NCBI GenBank assembly: GCA_016508695.1
Contig: VNKQ01000013.1
Location: 62,001-126,000, forward strand
Source of the DNA: Hyphodiscus hymeniophilus
Lineage: Eukaryota; Ascomycota; Leotiomycetes; Helotiales; Hyphodiscaceae
Reading direction: 5' to 3'
DNA: 64,000 nt
Both the position numbers and the translations under genes were made by a program. The notes under the pieces were generated by a model. That model did no database searches and had not been told where the DNA came from. It was given only the letters and a program-made list of their open reading frames with translations. This document shows, one piece after another, positions 31,773-44,901 of the stretch (positions within the stretch are counted from its first letter, which is position 1; each line of letters starts with the position of its first letter).

Positions 31773-34418
31773 TGTGCAGTGTCTCGATGTCGCGATCGCG
31801 GGGCTGAGGTGGGGGGGTGGTTCTTGTCTCAAGTGTCGTGTGCGTGGTCTGGGATGGAGAGGAGGAAGAGATTTCTGCGGGTTGAGGCAAAGGCGGACGG
31901 CGGTAGGAGGATGTCCTTCACTTCGAAAGGCTGATCAGACCTTGTCGTTGTTCGGTGAAGCAGTTATCGATCGTAAGCTGGTTGTGTGAAGGAGGGCGCA
32001 GACCTCGAGCGTTGAAGATACAAAGCTCAGACCGCCTCGAATTTCCCTAGCGAGTCGGTGGGCCCTATCACCATATCCTATCTCTCGAGTCTCTATGATG
32101 CCGCAGGTAGCCTCCCGTACCGTCTTTCGAGAACAATGCTCCCGCCTCGAGTCCTCCGAGTAGAGACAAGTGACAATGGATCTTGAGCTTCAATGTCGCA
32201 CAGCTATAACCATTCCGTTGATATTCGATCTTGATATTTCGGGAATGATGAAGCTGTCCTGTCGAGTAAGATACTACGACTGGAAGGCGGAGTACGAGTA
32301 GTTCTCGGGGGAGGCTGGATAGTCGATCCCTGCAAATAGGCCCTGTTGCTTTCTTGCCGTCCTATCTGGTGCTATTCTACCAGCGCAAAACGCGGTGTAA
32401 CCTCGATTAAATTCCAGTGAAGTTCTCATTGGCCAGAGGTAGAAGAAAAAGTTCAAAAGTTAAAAGAGCATATCATCTTCTTGGGTAATGAACAGCCTCG
32501 GAAAGGGTCCTATGCATCTAGGTATGAAAAGGCTCAGGGGCTTTCTCTGCTCGAAGACCCCTTCTCTTATCTCAATCAGCTGACGGGTCTTTTCTGGCAC
32601 TTGAGGTTGGATTGATCATGCAGATAACTCTTCTGTAGAGGAATGCCTGATTAATCACAGCACATGGGGGTCACTGGTTATGGGAGGGTTTCACTTCTAC
32701 TTCGTAAAGATCTTGCTTTGGAGACAGTGGAGAAGCCTCTTTGTTTGAGATTTGGTCACATTCATCGACATGTACCACTGCTCGTGTCTCAAAATATCAC
32801 CCCTCATCTTCCTGACTGCAGCTAGCCGGACGGATGTTCTCAGTACCCAAGCTCTTTCTGCCTCTGAATAGCCCGGACGGGGCCGAGCCATTTGACCTGC
32901 GGACCGCAGAAATACAAATATCTATCTCCATATGTCTCTGATGTATCCAAAAGTGGTCACAGGTGAGTCAGATGACAACGTGGTAGGCGTGGTTTCGACC
33001 CCTCTTCCATGTGAAAATCGGCCAAGCCTCGAGGAGACACCCCACGTTGTACGATCAGCCACACTCTAATTTCTCACTTCTGATCACATCTTTTTGCCGC
33101 ACATTCCTGCGAGACACAAGTGTGTGGGGCGAATCAGGAAGTGGGTGCACCAGTAGAATTGAGCCTCTCTGTGAAGTTATTCCCGTAGTATCCAAATTCT
33201 GACTGGGGTGGAGAACCATCCGGTCTCTCGGCATAGCGATATTCTCAGACGGAGACCTTTAAACCGTCCGAAAGATTTGGCATTCATTGCTGACGGTCTC
33301 AAGGCGAGATATTGACATACAAAATTGCCACCATAAAGCCAATTTTGAAAGGCCACCAGCCACCACTCAGTCTCAGGCTCCGGCATCTGACAAGCATTAT
33401 CCTCTTCCGTCAATTTTCGGAATCAAAGAATCAACTGCCTTTTCCTCCATCATTCCAACTCAAGGCGCGTCCTCTTCAAGTTATCCTGATACCAAACCAC
33501 CACAAGTGTTGTCCATCATTAGCACTCTTCCCATCACTTCTTCCATCTAAACGAAACATACATATCTTGGGATGCAGTCTGCTCCTCCCGAGTACATCAG
33601 TACTATCCCTTTTGCGCTTCAATAGTGAACTCCACATCTTGCTTCCTACGATTCTAGAATATCCAATATCAACCGTCACCCACCCTCATACTTTCCACCG
33701 GGACTTTTTCTCTCATCCTCGTCCATCGATTCGTCTCCCTTGAATACCTCGTATCCTGCGTCTCCTTGGCATTGGACCTCGAAATTACGAGAATATTATC
33801 ACTGCTCATCATAGAGAGGATAAGGTGTAACCAAGTGGTGCAAGTCTCATCTGCACTTACATCCACGTTATTTAGCGGCAAGAATATACATGCGGCGCCG
33901 ATTCCTTGGCGGTCATAGAAAGCTTTAAGAACAAAATATGCGCCCAACGTAGCTGGAGGGCACTTGCGCAGTGGTGCCGTTCTTGAAACCGTCGAAGGAA
34001 CGATTTCCAATAGTCAGAAGTGCCGGACTTTCTTGACGCCCAATTTCCCAGGAGTGGTCGCATTTTCATTATGAGGATCCTGGAACTAGGGCATATCCGT
34101 TACGTATTCGATGCACAGATATTGATTTCAGCTTCATTCTGAATGTATCCGCCGTTCCCAAAGTTTGTTCTTGAATCATTTTAAGACATTGGGATCTTTG
34201 CACATAGGCTTCGTTGTTTGGGAGTTCTTTTATCAAGCCTCTGACGGTGTGCATTAATCAAACCCCCGCATAGGGCTGGGAGACTAGGTAGATAGGCTAG
34301 TAGGTAGGGATTTGAAATCATCCGCCCCAGTTTCTACCGTACACCTATCACACGTAGGTGAACATGTAACCCCCAACTAACCTCGCATCAAGTTCAACTT
34401 GAAACCTCATCCTCCTCA
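31773..34418. other. Gene-poor stretch
   Basis: The part near 31.8-32.2 kb is probably the 5' leader of the CCCH gene. The rest (32.3-34.4 kb) contains only short frames. Minus-strand frames at 33669-34254 resemble, weakly, the nucleotide-binding part of fungal NACHT proteins but lie in different phases with stops; I do not call a gene. Confidence 0.45.
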
Positions 34419-36104
34419 ATGTGGTTCTGTCATATTTGTGACAAGCCTTTCACCCAAGGTTGGTTTGGTTGATTCTATGGGTTTGCAAGAACTCTTCGCT
34501 AACGCATTCGCTGTCTAGAATCGTCTCATACGCGACACATTTCGTACTGCCGCCGGAATCAGACTCGACCACGAGTTCGTCAGAGATCATGCCGGTCATG
34601 CAATTCAGCGAGAGTCAAATGCACATTTCAGACTCCTTGCCGGCGCTGCACTGCCAAAGGACTCCATTGTGTCTATGAGCTGCTTGGTAGGCCAGCAGCT
34701 GCCGCAACAGCCACCGCAGCTGTACCAAACAGTGTGGACGAACAACTTATCGTTGAGCGTACCAACCTGGCTGCCTACGACAATTCCAACGTTGATTTCT
34801 TTGCTGGAGGGGATTTGCAAACCATTGATACGATTGAGCTTCACAATGGCTTTGACAACACGGATGACGACTTCTTGGAGCTACTGCCGCTTCATGGGAA
34901 TGAGTCGCTCACTCATGAATATCGCGGAAATCGTGACCATGTCACTTTGATAGCTTCTACGACTCAATCCGAATTTCTCGACGCTTGCGCGTTGCCCAAC
35001 ACTTTTCACCCGCCACATCCAGGGCACGTGCAATGGCCAGCTTGGATAACACGCATTGCAAATCGTCCCTGCACTCCTGATCTATATGGGTTGAACTATC
35101 TTCCACGGGGGTGTCTGACCCTCCTTCAACTCGCCAGTCTCGTTGTGAAACATACCACGCATTTGATAGTGCAAGGCCTGAGGGCATACCCTTTGATGAT
35201 GTTGCGGAGGGAAACGCTCCCTCCATTCATTCATCCTCAATGGTATAATCAAAGCACGCCCGCATTACCCGAAGGTATTTCCAACTGTATGAGTATAGCT
35301 CAAATGTATGCGTTCCGGAGTGAAGAAACTAAGCCGTTTTTATGGCGAATAGTGAAGGCAGAGGATGAAAGGTTTCGTGGCCAGGTACATACTTCATGAT
35401 CTGATAACTGTGGATGCTGATCACGAAAAAGCGTAAGAATTTCTCTCCCTCAAGAACTGCTGGCTGCTCTTCAGGCGCAGATCATCTATATGATCATGCG
35501 TTTTATGGATGGGGCTTCAGAGCCTGTTGACTTGAATCAGCAGCTGGTCATAACGTACATAGTTAGTATCGATCTGCGAAGGAACCCCCTGGTGCCCCCA
35601 TTCTCCTGCTGACAAATACAGTTTTTGTGCAAGCAATTCATGGCGGTTTGTGGGAATATGTTCTGTGAGACGGACCATTTCTTCATCCGTCCAAGCTGGG
35701 AGGATTGGATCTTTGAGGAGTCCCGGAGAAGGTCAATGAACTCAACCACCTCTTTTTGAGCCTGCGATAACTGACACGTTCCCAGAAATGCCTGCTTATT
35801 CTATCTGATCTGTCGCTGCCTATCTATCGAGACAGGCCACGCATGTGATTCGCTATTCGACAAGCTTCTAGAGCTGCCGATCGCTTCTCCAAAGAGCCTA
35901 TGGGAGGCGAAGACTCGTTCAGATTGGGAATCGGAATATTCAACCTATAGCGCTATGCAGGAGACTGGAATTCACACTATGGCGGCGCTGATCGAAGCGC
36001 AGAAGCAGCCTGAGGATCCTGTAAAATCACAGCTACTGGATTACTGGAATAGCAGGGCCGACAGCCTTGGCAACTTACTGACGATTGCCGCCAGTGTGGC
36101 ATGA
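34419..36104 (+). CDS. C2HC plus Zn2Cys6 transcription factor
   Basis: Exon 1 (34419-34458) ends after MWFCHICDKPFTQ; intron 34459-34518 (GTTGGT..CTAG) leads to exon 2. The join forms a finger C-x2-C-x12-H-x3-C, followed closely by a canonical Zn2Cys6 cluster SCRSCNSARVKC-x5-CRRCTAKGLHC (C-x2-C-x6-C-x5-C-x2-C-x6-C). Exon 2 stays open to about 35380 and has an acidic Asn/Asp/Leu stretch and LNYLPRGCLTLLQ. Later exons (ELLAALQAQIIYMIMRF near 35.45 kb; FLCKQFMAVCGNMF near 35.63 kb; the end near 36.1 kb) look like the fungal regulator middle domain, but their borders are not all certain. A shadow frame in exon 2 hides the zinc cluster. The stop given is the best fit. It lies convergent to an SDR gene. 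Confidence 0.75.
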
Positions 36105-36282
36105 GAGAAAGGGTTTGATGTATATATCAACAGACCCGAGCAGGAATTAGCGTCATGATCATTTTGGAGTATGCTCGATTTCACTTTTGTTCTTTCATGT
36201 GGGATGTATTTCAACTCAAGCTCTGAAAGCCATATCTATTCCAAGTTCCAGTGTAAAATCCAATATATAGGCAAGCCTCCGC

Positions 36283-37159
36283 TCACCAAGGAATAGGACC
36301 CTCCTTACCCGAGAACGTTCCATTCTGCGCATCCTCCCCAGCTGTTGCCAATGCCACAATATGTGCCGCGCCCACCTCAGGAGTTGTACCATACGAGGCG
36401 TGCTTCGTCATGTCGGTGCTGACCAGTCCAGGGCTGGCAATAAAAACCCTACCTCTAACATCCTCAAGTGAACGCACATAATTCAGTGCCAGCATGTTCA
36501 TGGCCACTTTACTACAATCATAGGATGCGCAGTCAAGGTTGTACCACAGCAGGTCCTTGTTGGTAGTCGTGGCCATGGATGCCATCCCACTGGACACAAA
36601 AACGAGGCGTGGCCCTCCATCCGCTTTCCGAAGTAGCGGCACCAAAGCTTCTGTCAAGACGGCAGTGCCCGTGACGTTGATGTCGAGAGTGCGTGTGAAA
36701 AGCTCACGGGTCGGCAATTTGGGTATATCAGCATCCAGATATATGGCTGCATTGTTTATCAAGACATCGAGGCGACCGTACTTTTCTTCAATTGTCTTGA
36801 CGGCTTTGGTGATCGATTCGTCTGAGGATAGGTCGAGCTGCACGCTTGTAGCTTGATATCCTTGGGCTTTGATTTCGGAGGCCACTGCTTCCCCTGCTGC
36901 AACCTGACGGGATCCGACGATTACACTATAGCCATGGTCTCTTGCAAGAGCCTTCAGAATATTGGGATCAGCAATTTTCTTTCAGGATGTATAACATCTC
37001 TACGGGATGCTCATTCATGAGAGCCCCTACCGACCCTCCATGAAACAAAACAGAACAAGAAGGAATGAACACAACTTGACGTACAATTGCCGTTGCGCGG
37101 CCTATCCCTTTGTTAGCCCCAGTGACAAGAGCGATGGTAGTCTTTGAGACTTGAGCCAT
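36283..37159 (-). CDS. Short-chain dehydrogenase/reductase
   Basis: Two exons, 37159-37085 and 36978-36283, with a 106-nt intron; 256 residues. The Rossmann cofactor motif TGANKGIG lies in exon 1, the structural NNAA in exon 2, and the active site is Ser in VSSGMAS with YDCSK (Tyr and Lys, about 35 residues later). The NNAA motif is followed by NVTGT and PGLVSTDMT, as in classical SDRs of the carbonyl reductase type. These reduce carbonyls with NAD(P)H; the substrate cannot be read from sequence. A 3' end 180 bp from the transcription factor stop suggests these two may function together, but only the layout supports it. Confidence 0.9.
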
Positions 37160-38493
37160 TATGAAAAGGAGTTGGATGATTAAACGGGCTTATGAGTTAG
37201 GGAAGAAGTTCTTTGGATCTGTGGGAGGTCAATGAGAGATCCTCCTTCTTTTATATTGTCCACTAGCAAAAGGGTTCATTAAATCACTGTTCATTATGAA
37301 GGAGATTCTCTCTTTCCTGCGGCGACTTTAGCCGCCGATACCTGACTGCCAGCTGAGATATTATCTTCTAACTCATCAATTGTTGGTGCTTCACAGCTTC
37401 TGCCATGCCCAGCCTATGCACCTGAACCGAGCAAGAGTTGAGGCTCTCACCAATTTGGGCGACTCGGCCAGTTTGGCCGATTACTCAAGTATTAGGTAAT
37501 CTGTCTCTCTGGTAATGGTGGTACGTGGTAGTAGGTGTGATGGGACTAATACGGGGGTGTGCCTCGATCCAATCCATCACACTAGGTACATAAAACGTCT
37601 GAATACTATCTACATTTCTCCTCCCTTGCATTCCACATGTGGCACCCTCCACACAATTGTCTCAAAATATCTGCAAGGCATCTCATACGGATACGAACCG
37701 ATACACCATGAGGCGGTGACTCACAGATATCCATTCTCCAGCTCAGCGCCATGAGCAGCGGAGCGATCACATGGATCTCGAACGAGCAATGCGTCTCACC
37801 TCATGTAGCACAAGACTACTGTCCCACACGCACATTCACATTTCACTCCACGAGCTCCTCTCATCGTTTATCGCCAGTCTCGACCCGTTCGGGCCCATTC
37901 GGGGGGAATGTTGCGGGAGTGTGGTGCCTCGCACATACCCGCAACGCCACTATTGACCGGTGGGTGCCAGTTGGTAATGTGATCTGAGGGCTAGGCTCAA
38001 GTTCCACAAGGCTTGGATGCTTAGAGCCTTGGATGCGGTTGCATTCAAAATCCAGGTAACGAGGTTTGGAGCTATGGTGTGGTTCCGCCAGTGTGGGACA
38101 CATCTTTGACACGCTGCTTGCAGCATTCAAACATCGTTCCGCCAGTGTGGAAACTCAATTCCAAGATGCTATTTACAGCACTCGAATCATACACAAAACA
38201 TTCAGAGGTGCTAGGGCTCGAATGATTCGGGGAGGGAGATGTGTGTTCCCGGTAATCAAGTGCTTTCCCGCTTTCTACCAGAGCCAGATAGTCCGAAGGA
38301 GTAATTGCTCGAAGTTTTGAGACTACTCCTAGATGAAGCAGGATACGTTTGTGTCTACTCTCCAATGCTTGTGTCTGGCATTTCTTCTTCGTTATTTATT
38401 CATGGATCATCCGCCAGTTGCAGAGTACGGTAATGATTGATGTTCATGCAATAATTCCGATTTGTCTGTGACTAAGTTATGGCTGCAGAACCA
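37160..38493. other. Intergenic, no gene seen
   Basis: Open frames are short and unrecognised. An imperfect tandem duplication of about 55 bp lies at about 38086-38195, each half starting GTTCCGCCAGTGTGG. Confidence 0.5.
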
Positions 38494-38961
38494 TTAATAT
38501 GCTACAGCCAGCTTCTCGTTGTCCAGCTGCTTCGCTCCACATCTGCTGCAGAACCTGTCTCCAAGCTTCGACTTGTTGCCACATTGCCCGCAATACCGGA
38601 TCGCCGCTCCCTTGTTTTCCGCAGCGTCAACTTCTCGGTCAAATTGGGTGTAAGCAGGCACGTTCTCAGCAGGACCTTCATTCCCAGCGGGAGATTCAGT
38701 GTTTCGTGCTTGAGCATTAATAAGTTCGTTTCTGCTGCGTTCTTTCGCGATAGCCTCATCAATGGCTAACTGTGTTCGTCTGGTGTTCTCTTCTTCCTCC
38801 CTCTGCTTTCTCTCTGCCGCCGTATCGGCTGCATACTGGGCTTGTTGACTCGCCGCTCCCTGTCTTGCAACCTCATGCCGAGCTGCAGATCTCGATGCTC
38901 CTATGACTACAGCCGCTCCAAGTAGAGGTGCTCCGCGACGCCCAGGCCCACGTCTGAACAT
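38494..38961 (-). CDS. Small zinc-ribbon protein
   Basis: One frame of 155 residues. A basic start (MFRRGPGRRG) leads to a small hydrophobic Ala/Gly segment (PLLGAAVVIGASRSA), then a charged, Ala/Glu/Arg-rich helix (about residues 40-95, probable coiled coil), and a C-terminal zinc ribbon YCGQCGNKSKLGDRFCSRCGAKQ read as C-x2-C-x11-C-x2-C. The overall build matches a common small fungal protein family of unknown function, some with SHOCT-like helices. It may bind membrane through the short Gly/Ala segment. No partner is evident from the neighbours. Confidence 0.72.
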   Translation of the reverse strand: MFRRGPGRRGAPLLGAAVVIGASRSAARHEVARQGAASQQAQYAADTAAERKQREEEENTRRTQLAIDEAIAKERSRNELINAQARNTESPAGNEGPAENVPAYTQFDREVDAAENKGAAIRYCGQCGNKSKLGDRFCSRCGAKQLDNEKLAVAY

Positions 38962-39775
38962 TTTTGGAGTCTATGAGGGTGTCAATATACTGAATATACA
39001 CACGTCGAAGCTGTATCCCCAATCTCGGAAGCCACAATCAGAGAACTAGATACGTACAGTGTCTTTTATTACTTTCAAAGGAGTAGTTCCCTGGCTTCTT
39101 CCAAACACGCAGCGCTATTCGAGCTACTTCCTATTGCTGGACTGATACGGGGATTGACTGTAATGTATCTCCGGTCGCGACCAAAGTGGAGTCGAAGGCA
39201 GATATTCGTTGGGTTCGTGGAAAACCCCAGTGAGTGAAAGCACATAATATTTTCGACTTGTGTGATTATTCTATGAAGCTGGCGGAAACGATTGGCATAT
39301 GTAGAATTGAAAAACAACCGGATCTGTTCTAGGTCTTTAGAATCTGCCCGCTTTTACGCATCTAGAACTCTTACTAATGATTGTCGAATATATGTGGTGC
39401 GCCACAACATATCCGAATGGCTGCTTGCAAAGAAGAAGTCACTCCTATTGATCGCTCAATTGCCATTTCGCCGCAAACAGGTTGTTTTGGCTACCTATAA
39501 ATTTTTTTAAAATGCCTCAGAAGGCTCAGCTCGTGGCTTGTCGACAGCCTTTACGATGTTTGCTTCCTCCAGAAAGCCTTGGACGGATTATTCGCTCAAG
39601 CCATGGATTCTCATGCCGCAAACGTTCTACCTCTACCTTCTTGGCTCTCCTCGTCATGCCAGAATGAAACATTCGGGTTATGAAAAGCTTCAAGTGAAAC
39701 TTTAAAAATGGGTTTGAGCAAACCAGCAGACAGCCCACCTGAAGCTCAGCAAATTTATTCCATTCAGCTGTCAAC
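38962..39775. other. Intergenic, no gene seen
   Basis: No gene with recognisable content. It holds the promoter of the ABC transporter gene and the promoter of the zinc-ribbon gene. Confidence 0.5.
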
Positions 39776-42700
39776 ATGTCTATCAGCCCTCTGTCTGCCA
39801 GCCTTCGAAAGAACTCTCTTGCAGCAGAAGAACCTGAGATTCAATCTATTCCGGCCGCTTCGACAACGCATGATCCCAATGAATTCGACTATCACGAGGA
39901 CCTGACAACTATCGCTTCTCAGACGTCACAGGCTCCTGGCCCATCAGGGTTTCCGGCATCGAAAACGATATCCAACCAAGATGCGCTCGAGCCGCCAGAT
40001 CCTGCGTTAGACCCTACCAGCTCGCATTTTGATGTGCATGTGTGGGCGGGTAATGTGCTACGCTCGTCGGATAAATCTAACGTTAAATTTGGACGAGCGT
40101 CCTTCAGTTTCAAAAATCTCACGGTATCCGGTTCTGGATCGGGCGTCAACTTCCAATCCAACGTTGCTTCTGTCTTCATGATTCCATTCAGGTTGAACGA
40201 ATATTTCAATTTTGGGAAAAGGCCAGAAAAGAAAATCCTGAGTTGCTTCGATGGGATCATCAAACCTGGAGAGCTGTTGTTGGTGCTGGGAAGACCAGGA
40301 AGTGGTTGCTCAACTCTGCTCAAGACGATGGCTGGAGAGCTTCACGGACTGAAAGTGGGCAAGGACTCTGTGGTTCATTACAGCGGTATGTCCATCAACA
40401 GATGCACGCGCAATCGTTATTTATTGATGGCAAAAAGGCATACCACAAAAGGAGATGATACGAAACTTCAAAGGAGAGATAGTATATAACTCAGAGGTGG
40501 ATTATCATTTCCCTTTCCTCACTGTCAAGCAGACTTTGGAATTTGCCGCTGCGGTACGCACTCCTCGAAATCGCATAGTATCGGTCTCTCGAAAAGAGAA
40601 CATCCAACGTGTAACTGCTGTTGTTATGGCAATTTGTGGGCTCACCAGAGCTCGAAATACCAGAGTCGGAAACGATTTTGTTCGCGGAGTATCTGGTGGC
40701 GAAAGAAAGGTGACTGGGTTTCCCGTTCGTGTTGAGAGACGCATTTTCTGACTCTCGCTCAGCGTGTCAGCATCGCAGAGATGATTCTTGCTTTGGCCCC
40801 TGTTGGTAGCTGGGACAATGCCACAAGAGGGCTGGATGCTGCGACTGCCCTCCAATTCGTCCAAACATTGCGAGCATCAGCTAAAATCATGGGAACAACC
40901 CATTCTGTCGCAATTTATCAGGCTTCACAGGCAATTTACGACGTTTTTGATAAAGTCGCCGTTCTGTATGAGGGGCGACAGATTTATTTTGGACCGACCT
41001 TTGCTGCGAAGGCATTCTTCGAGGAAATGGGCTGGTACTGTCCACCCCGCCAAACAACTGGGGATTTCCTCACCGCTGTTACGAATCACCAGGCCAGGAA
41101 ACCACGATCGGGATATGAAATGCGAGTTCCTCGAACTCCAGATGACTTTGAGAAGTATTGGCGTGCGTCTCCACAGTATAAAGCTCTGCTGCATGAAATC
41201 GAGAAGCATGAGATCGAAACGTCCTCTGGTCCCAGTGCTACCGAGTTCAAAGAAACACGTCGAGCTGCACAAGCCCATCACACTCGACGAAGCTCCCCAT
41301 ATATCGTCAGCATTCCAATGCAGCTCAGGATTTGTACCCGCCGAGCATATCAGCGGCTCTGGAACGACAAAGTGTCTACACTGACAGTAGTGATCGGACA
41401 AATTATCATGGCACTGATAGTTGGATCTGTATTTTATGGGACACCAAACAACACAAACAGCTTCTTTGCCAGGGGTTCGACATTGTTTTTTGCCACCCTT
41501 TTGAATGCTCTTATTGCTGTCACTGAAATCAATGGTATGTACCAGCAAAGACCAATTGTTGAGAAACAAGCTTCCTATGCGTAAGTTTACCTAATCTCTA
41601 CTTTTTGCAAAATGTTAGTTTCTAGTGCCCTTCTTCTAACAGTGTATTACTCACCATTGCTTTCTCAACTGTTCCGAACAATAATTACTGACATTATGGG
41701 TAGCTTTTGTCACCCCTTCGCCGAGGCCCTAGCAGGCGTGTTATCGGATGCTCCAGTCAAGCTCACAATCGCAACTTGTTTCAACCTGATCATTTACTTC
41801 CTGGCAGGACTTTACCCAAAGCCTTCCCAGTTCTTCGTTTTCTTCCTCTTCACAGTCTTGGTCAGATTTACTATGTCTGCCATGTTCCGCACTGTGGCTG
41901 CAGTTACCAAGACTATCTCCCAAGCTCTGGCTATAGCTGGTGTGCTTGTGTTGGCAATCGTCATTTACACTGGATATACGATTCCTCGACCATATATGCA
42001 TCCTTGGTTCAAATGGCTCAACTATATCAACCCATTGGCATATGCTTTTGAGGCTCTCATGGTCAACGAATTTCATGGAAGAAGCTTTCCCTGTGCAAGG
42101 TAATGAAATGCATCATAAGCTTGCTGTTGCATCCGTATGCTGACAGCATTGTAGTATCGTTCCGGCATACCCAAATCTTTCTGGAGCCACGTTCATCTGT
42201 CCAGTTGCGGGCGCCGTTGCAGGAGAGATAGCTGTATCTGGCGATGCCTATATGCAGACCAGCTTTCAATATAGCTATGCTCATATCTGGCGGAATCTTG
42301 GAATCGTCATTGGGTTTTGGGTGTTCTTCTTGACTACCTATCTGATTGCTACTGAGCTGAATTCTTCCACTACTAGCGTGGCCGAAGTTCTACTTTTCCG
42401 TCGGGGGCATGCGCCGAAAAATATTACAGAAGCAGATGCTGGCTGTCGTGAAAATACGCCGTCAGATGCAGACGAAAAGGTGAATTCGAAGCAACAATTT
42501 AATCTTCTACAACAACGAAGCGTCTTCACCTGGAGAGACATTTTATACGATATTACCATCAAAGATGAGCCTCGGAGATTACTTGATCATGTCACGGGGT
42601 GGGTTAGGCCAGGCACACTCACAGCACTGATGGGGGTTTCCGGAGCTGGCAAGACAACATTGCTCGATGTTCTTGCTCAGCGTACATCTGTTGGAGTCAT

Positions 42701-44901
42701 TACGGGAGATATGCTTGTCAATGGAAAGTCACTGGATCCGAGTTTTCAACGCAAGACTGGTATGGCTGACTAGGTGACTATCGAGCTCTATGATGCTAAC
42801 CTTGTGCAACACAGGATATGTCCAGCAACAAGATCTCCATTTGGAGACTTCGACGGTTCGTGAGGCACTACTCTTCAGCGCCATGCTCAGGCAACCGAAA
42901 TCGGTCCCAAAAGAAGATAAGTGCAAGTATGTAGAGGAAGTGATAGACGTACGTTTTTCGGTCTAGTCCTGCCGTCTTTCATACTGACTTATTTAAGATG
43001 CTTGACATGAATGACTTCGCCGAAGCGGTAGTTGGAACGCCAGGCGAAGGTTTGAACGTGGAACAACGAAAGCGACTCACGATTGGGGTGGAATTGGCAG
43101 CCAAGCCAGGTCTTCTTCTTTTCCTCGACGAGCCAACAAGTGGCCTTGATTCAGAAAGCTCATGGGCCATTATATGCCTACTCCGAAAGCTTGCAGATAG
43201 TGGGCAAGCGATTCTTTCGACAATACATCAACCCAGCTCAATCTTATTTGAGGAATTCGACCGGCTGCTTTTCCTTGCCAAGGGAGGCAGAACGGTATAT
43301 TTTGGTGATATCGGTCCTAATTCGAGAACTCTTATCAACTATTTTGAAAGCAATGGGGCTAGAATTTGTGGCAAGGAGGAGAATCCAGCTGAATACATCT
43401 TAGAAAATGTCTCGGGAGTTGGTGGGGGAAAAGCACTCGATTGGCCGGAATTATGGAAGGCTAGCGACGAATGCAAAATGGCCAGGATAGAGCAAGAACG
43501 TATTTATCATGAGACAGAGGAGATGGCTGCAGAAGACGATGGCGACGATAATTTTGATGAGTTTGCAGTCCCTCTGTCTACGCAGATCCGTTACACAGCC
43601 ATCAGGGTCTTCCAGCAATATTGGCGGACACCCTCATACATTTGGGGAAAGTTCATGCTTGGTGGTATATCGGCACTGTAAGTATTCTAATTACAATCCA
43701 AGCCTTCTACTGCACAGATACTGACGTGTAGCAGCTTCATCGGATTTTCCTTCTTTCAGTCCATCAACTCACTGCAAGGGCTACAGAACGTCATATTCAG
43801 CATTTTCATGCTGACTTCGATATTGAGTTCTCTGGTTCAACAGGTCTGTGCATCTCATACCTTGTGATTATGGAAAACTGAGCAAAGATTAGATTATGCC
43901 ACGGTTTGTACTGCAAAGAGCACTCTATGAAGTCAGTCACCCTCCCAAAGGATCAATTCTCGAAGCATGAATTGACTAAGATGATCAGGTCCGCGAGCAT
44001 CCTTCGAAAGGCTATTCCTGGATAGCATTTATCATCGCCAACATATTAGTTGAGATACCATATCAAATCGCCCTTGGGATCTTGGTCTTCGCATGCTATT
44101 ACTATCCGGTTTTTGGGTATGGACCCTCCGCCGAGACATTGCCGACTCCAACCTCCTTTGCTAATCCATGCCAGTATCCAATCTTCACAACGCCAGTCCC
44201 TCATCATGTTGTTTTGTATTCAAATATTCGTTTTCGCCAGTACATTTGCTCAATTAGTCATCTCCGCCTTGCCTGATGCTCAGACTGCTGGAGCTGTCGC
44301 TACTCTGATGTTCTCACTGACTATGATTTTCAACGGGTGAGTTGGATCCTTGGAGAATGTGATGCAACGTTTCTAAATAAACAGTGTTTTTCAACCACCT
44401 CAAGCACTACCGGGTTTCTGGATATTCATGTATCGAATCAGTCCACTGACTTACATCGTGGACGGAATTGCCGCGACAGGCCTTCATGGGCGACCTGTGC
44501 AATGCGCCCCTAACGAATTACAGGTCTTCGACCCGCCAAGCGGACTCAATTGCGGTGCATATCTACAACCATATCTGACTAAAGCACCGGGCCAGCTCCT
44601 TAACCCAGCTGCGTCGAGCCAGTGCAAATACTGTCAAATTACGAATGCGGATCAGTTCCTTGCCACTTCCGCGATTTCCTGGAGTACACGGTGGCGCAAC
44701 TTTGGAATAGGATGGTCTTATATTGTCTTCAACGTAGCCATGGCAATGGCCCTGTATCATACTTTCAGAGTCAATAATTGGACGTGGGCAAACAGCAGAA
44801 AGCCTCTCCGACAGTTGTTTTACCGGCTGAAGGAAGGGGGTCATTGGGTTCAAGCTTTGCTCGTAGGGTATTACAACAATCGGAAGAAGGGGGACGAATG
44901 A
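39776..44901 (+). CDS. Full-size PDR-type ABC-G transporter
   Basis: An intron-rich gene (roughly a dozen introns) that appears broken in single frames but splices cleanly. Checked joins include YSG-IPQKEM (intron about 40386-40440), SGGERK-RVSIAEM (about 40710-40764), SYA-FCHPFAEALAG (41581-41702), FPCA-SIVPAYP (about 42103-42153) and YPVFG-IQSSQRQS (about 44118-44173). Domains run NBD1, TMD1, NBD2, TMD2. NBD1 has a Walker A GRPGSGCST (Cys for Lys, the PDR norm), signature VSGGERK and WDN.TRGLD. NBD2 has a canonical GVSGAGKTT, LNVEQRKRLTIGVELAAKP and LFLDEPTSGLD. The two NBDs have the asymmetric degenerate and canonical sites typical of drug-efflux pumps. Substrates may be xenobiotics, plant defence compounds or own metabolites. 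No break was found. Confidence 0.9.

Noticed and set aside
33669..34254. Possible NACHT/STAND protein relic on the minus strand
   Set aside because: A weak pattern (KAFYDRQGIGAACIFLPL then LLHLIL-like) in several phases with stops; similarity too low to call even a pseudogene with confidence.
38066..38365. Open frames on both strands around 38.1-38.3 kb
   Set aside because: Created by an imperfect 55-bp tandem duplication; no protein family recognised.
39776..44901. ABC transporter as a pseudogene, because it is split among many frames
   Set aside because: All tested breaks are removed by ordinary GT..AG introns that restore conserved motifs.
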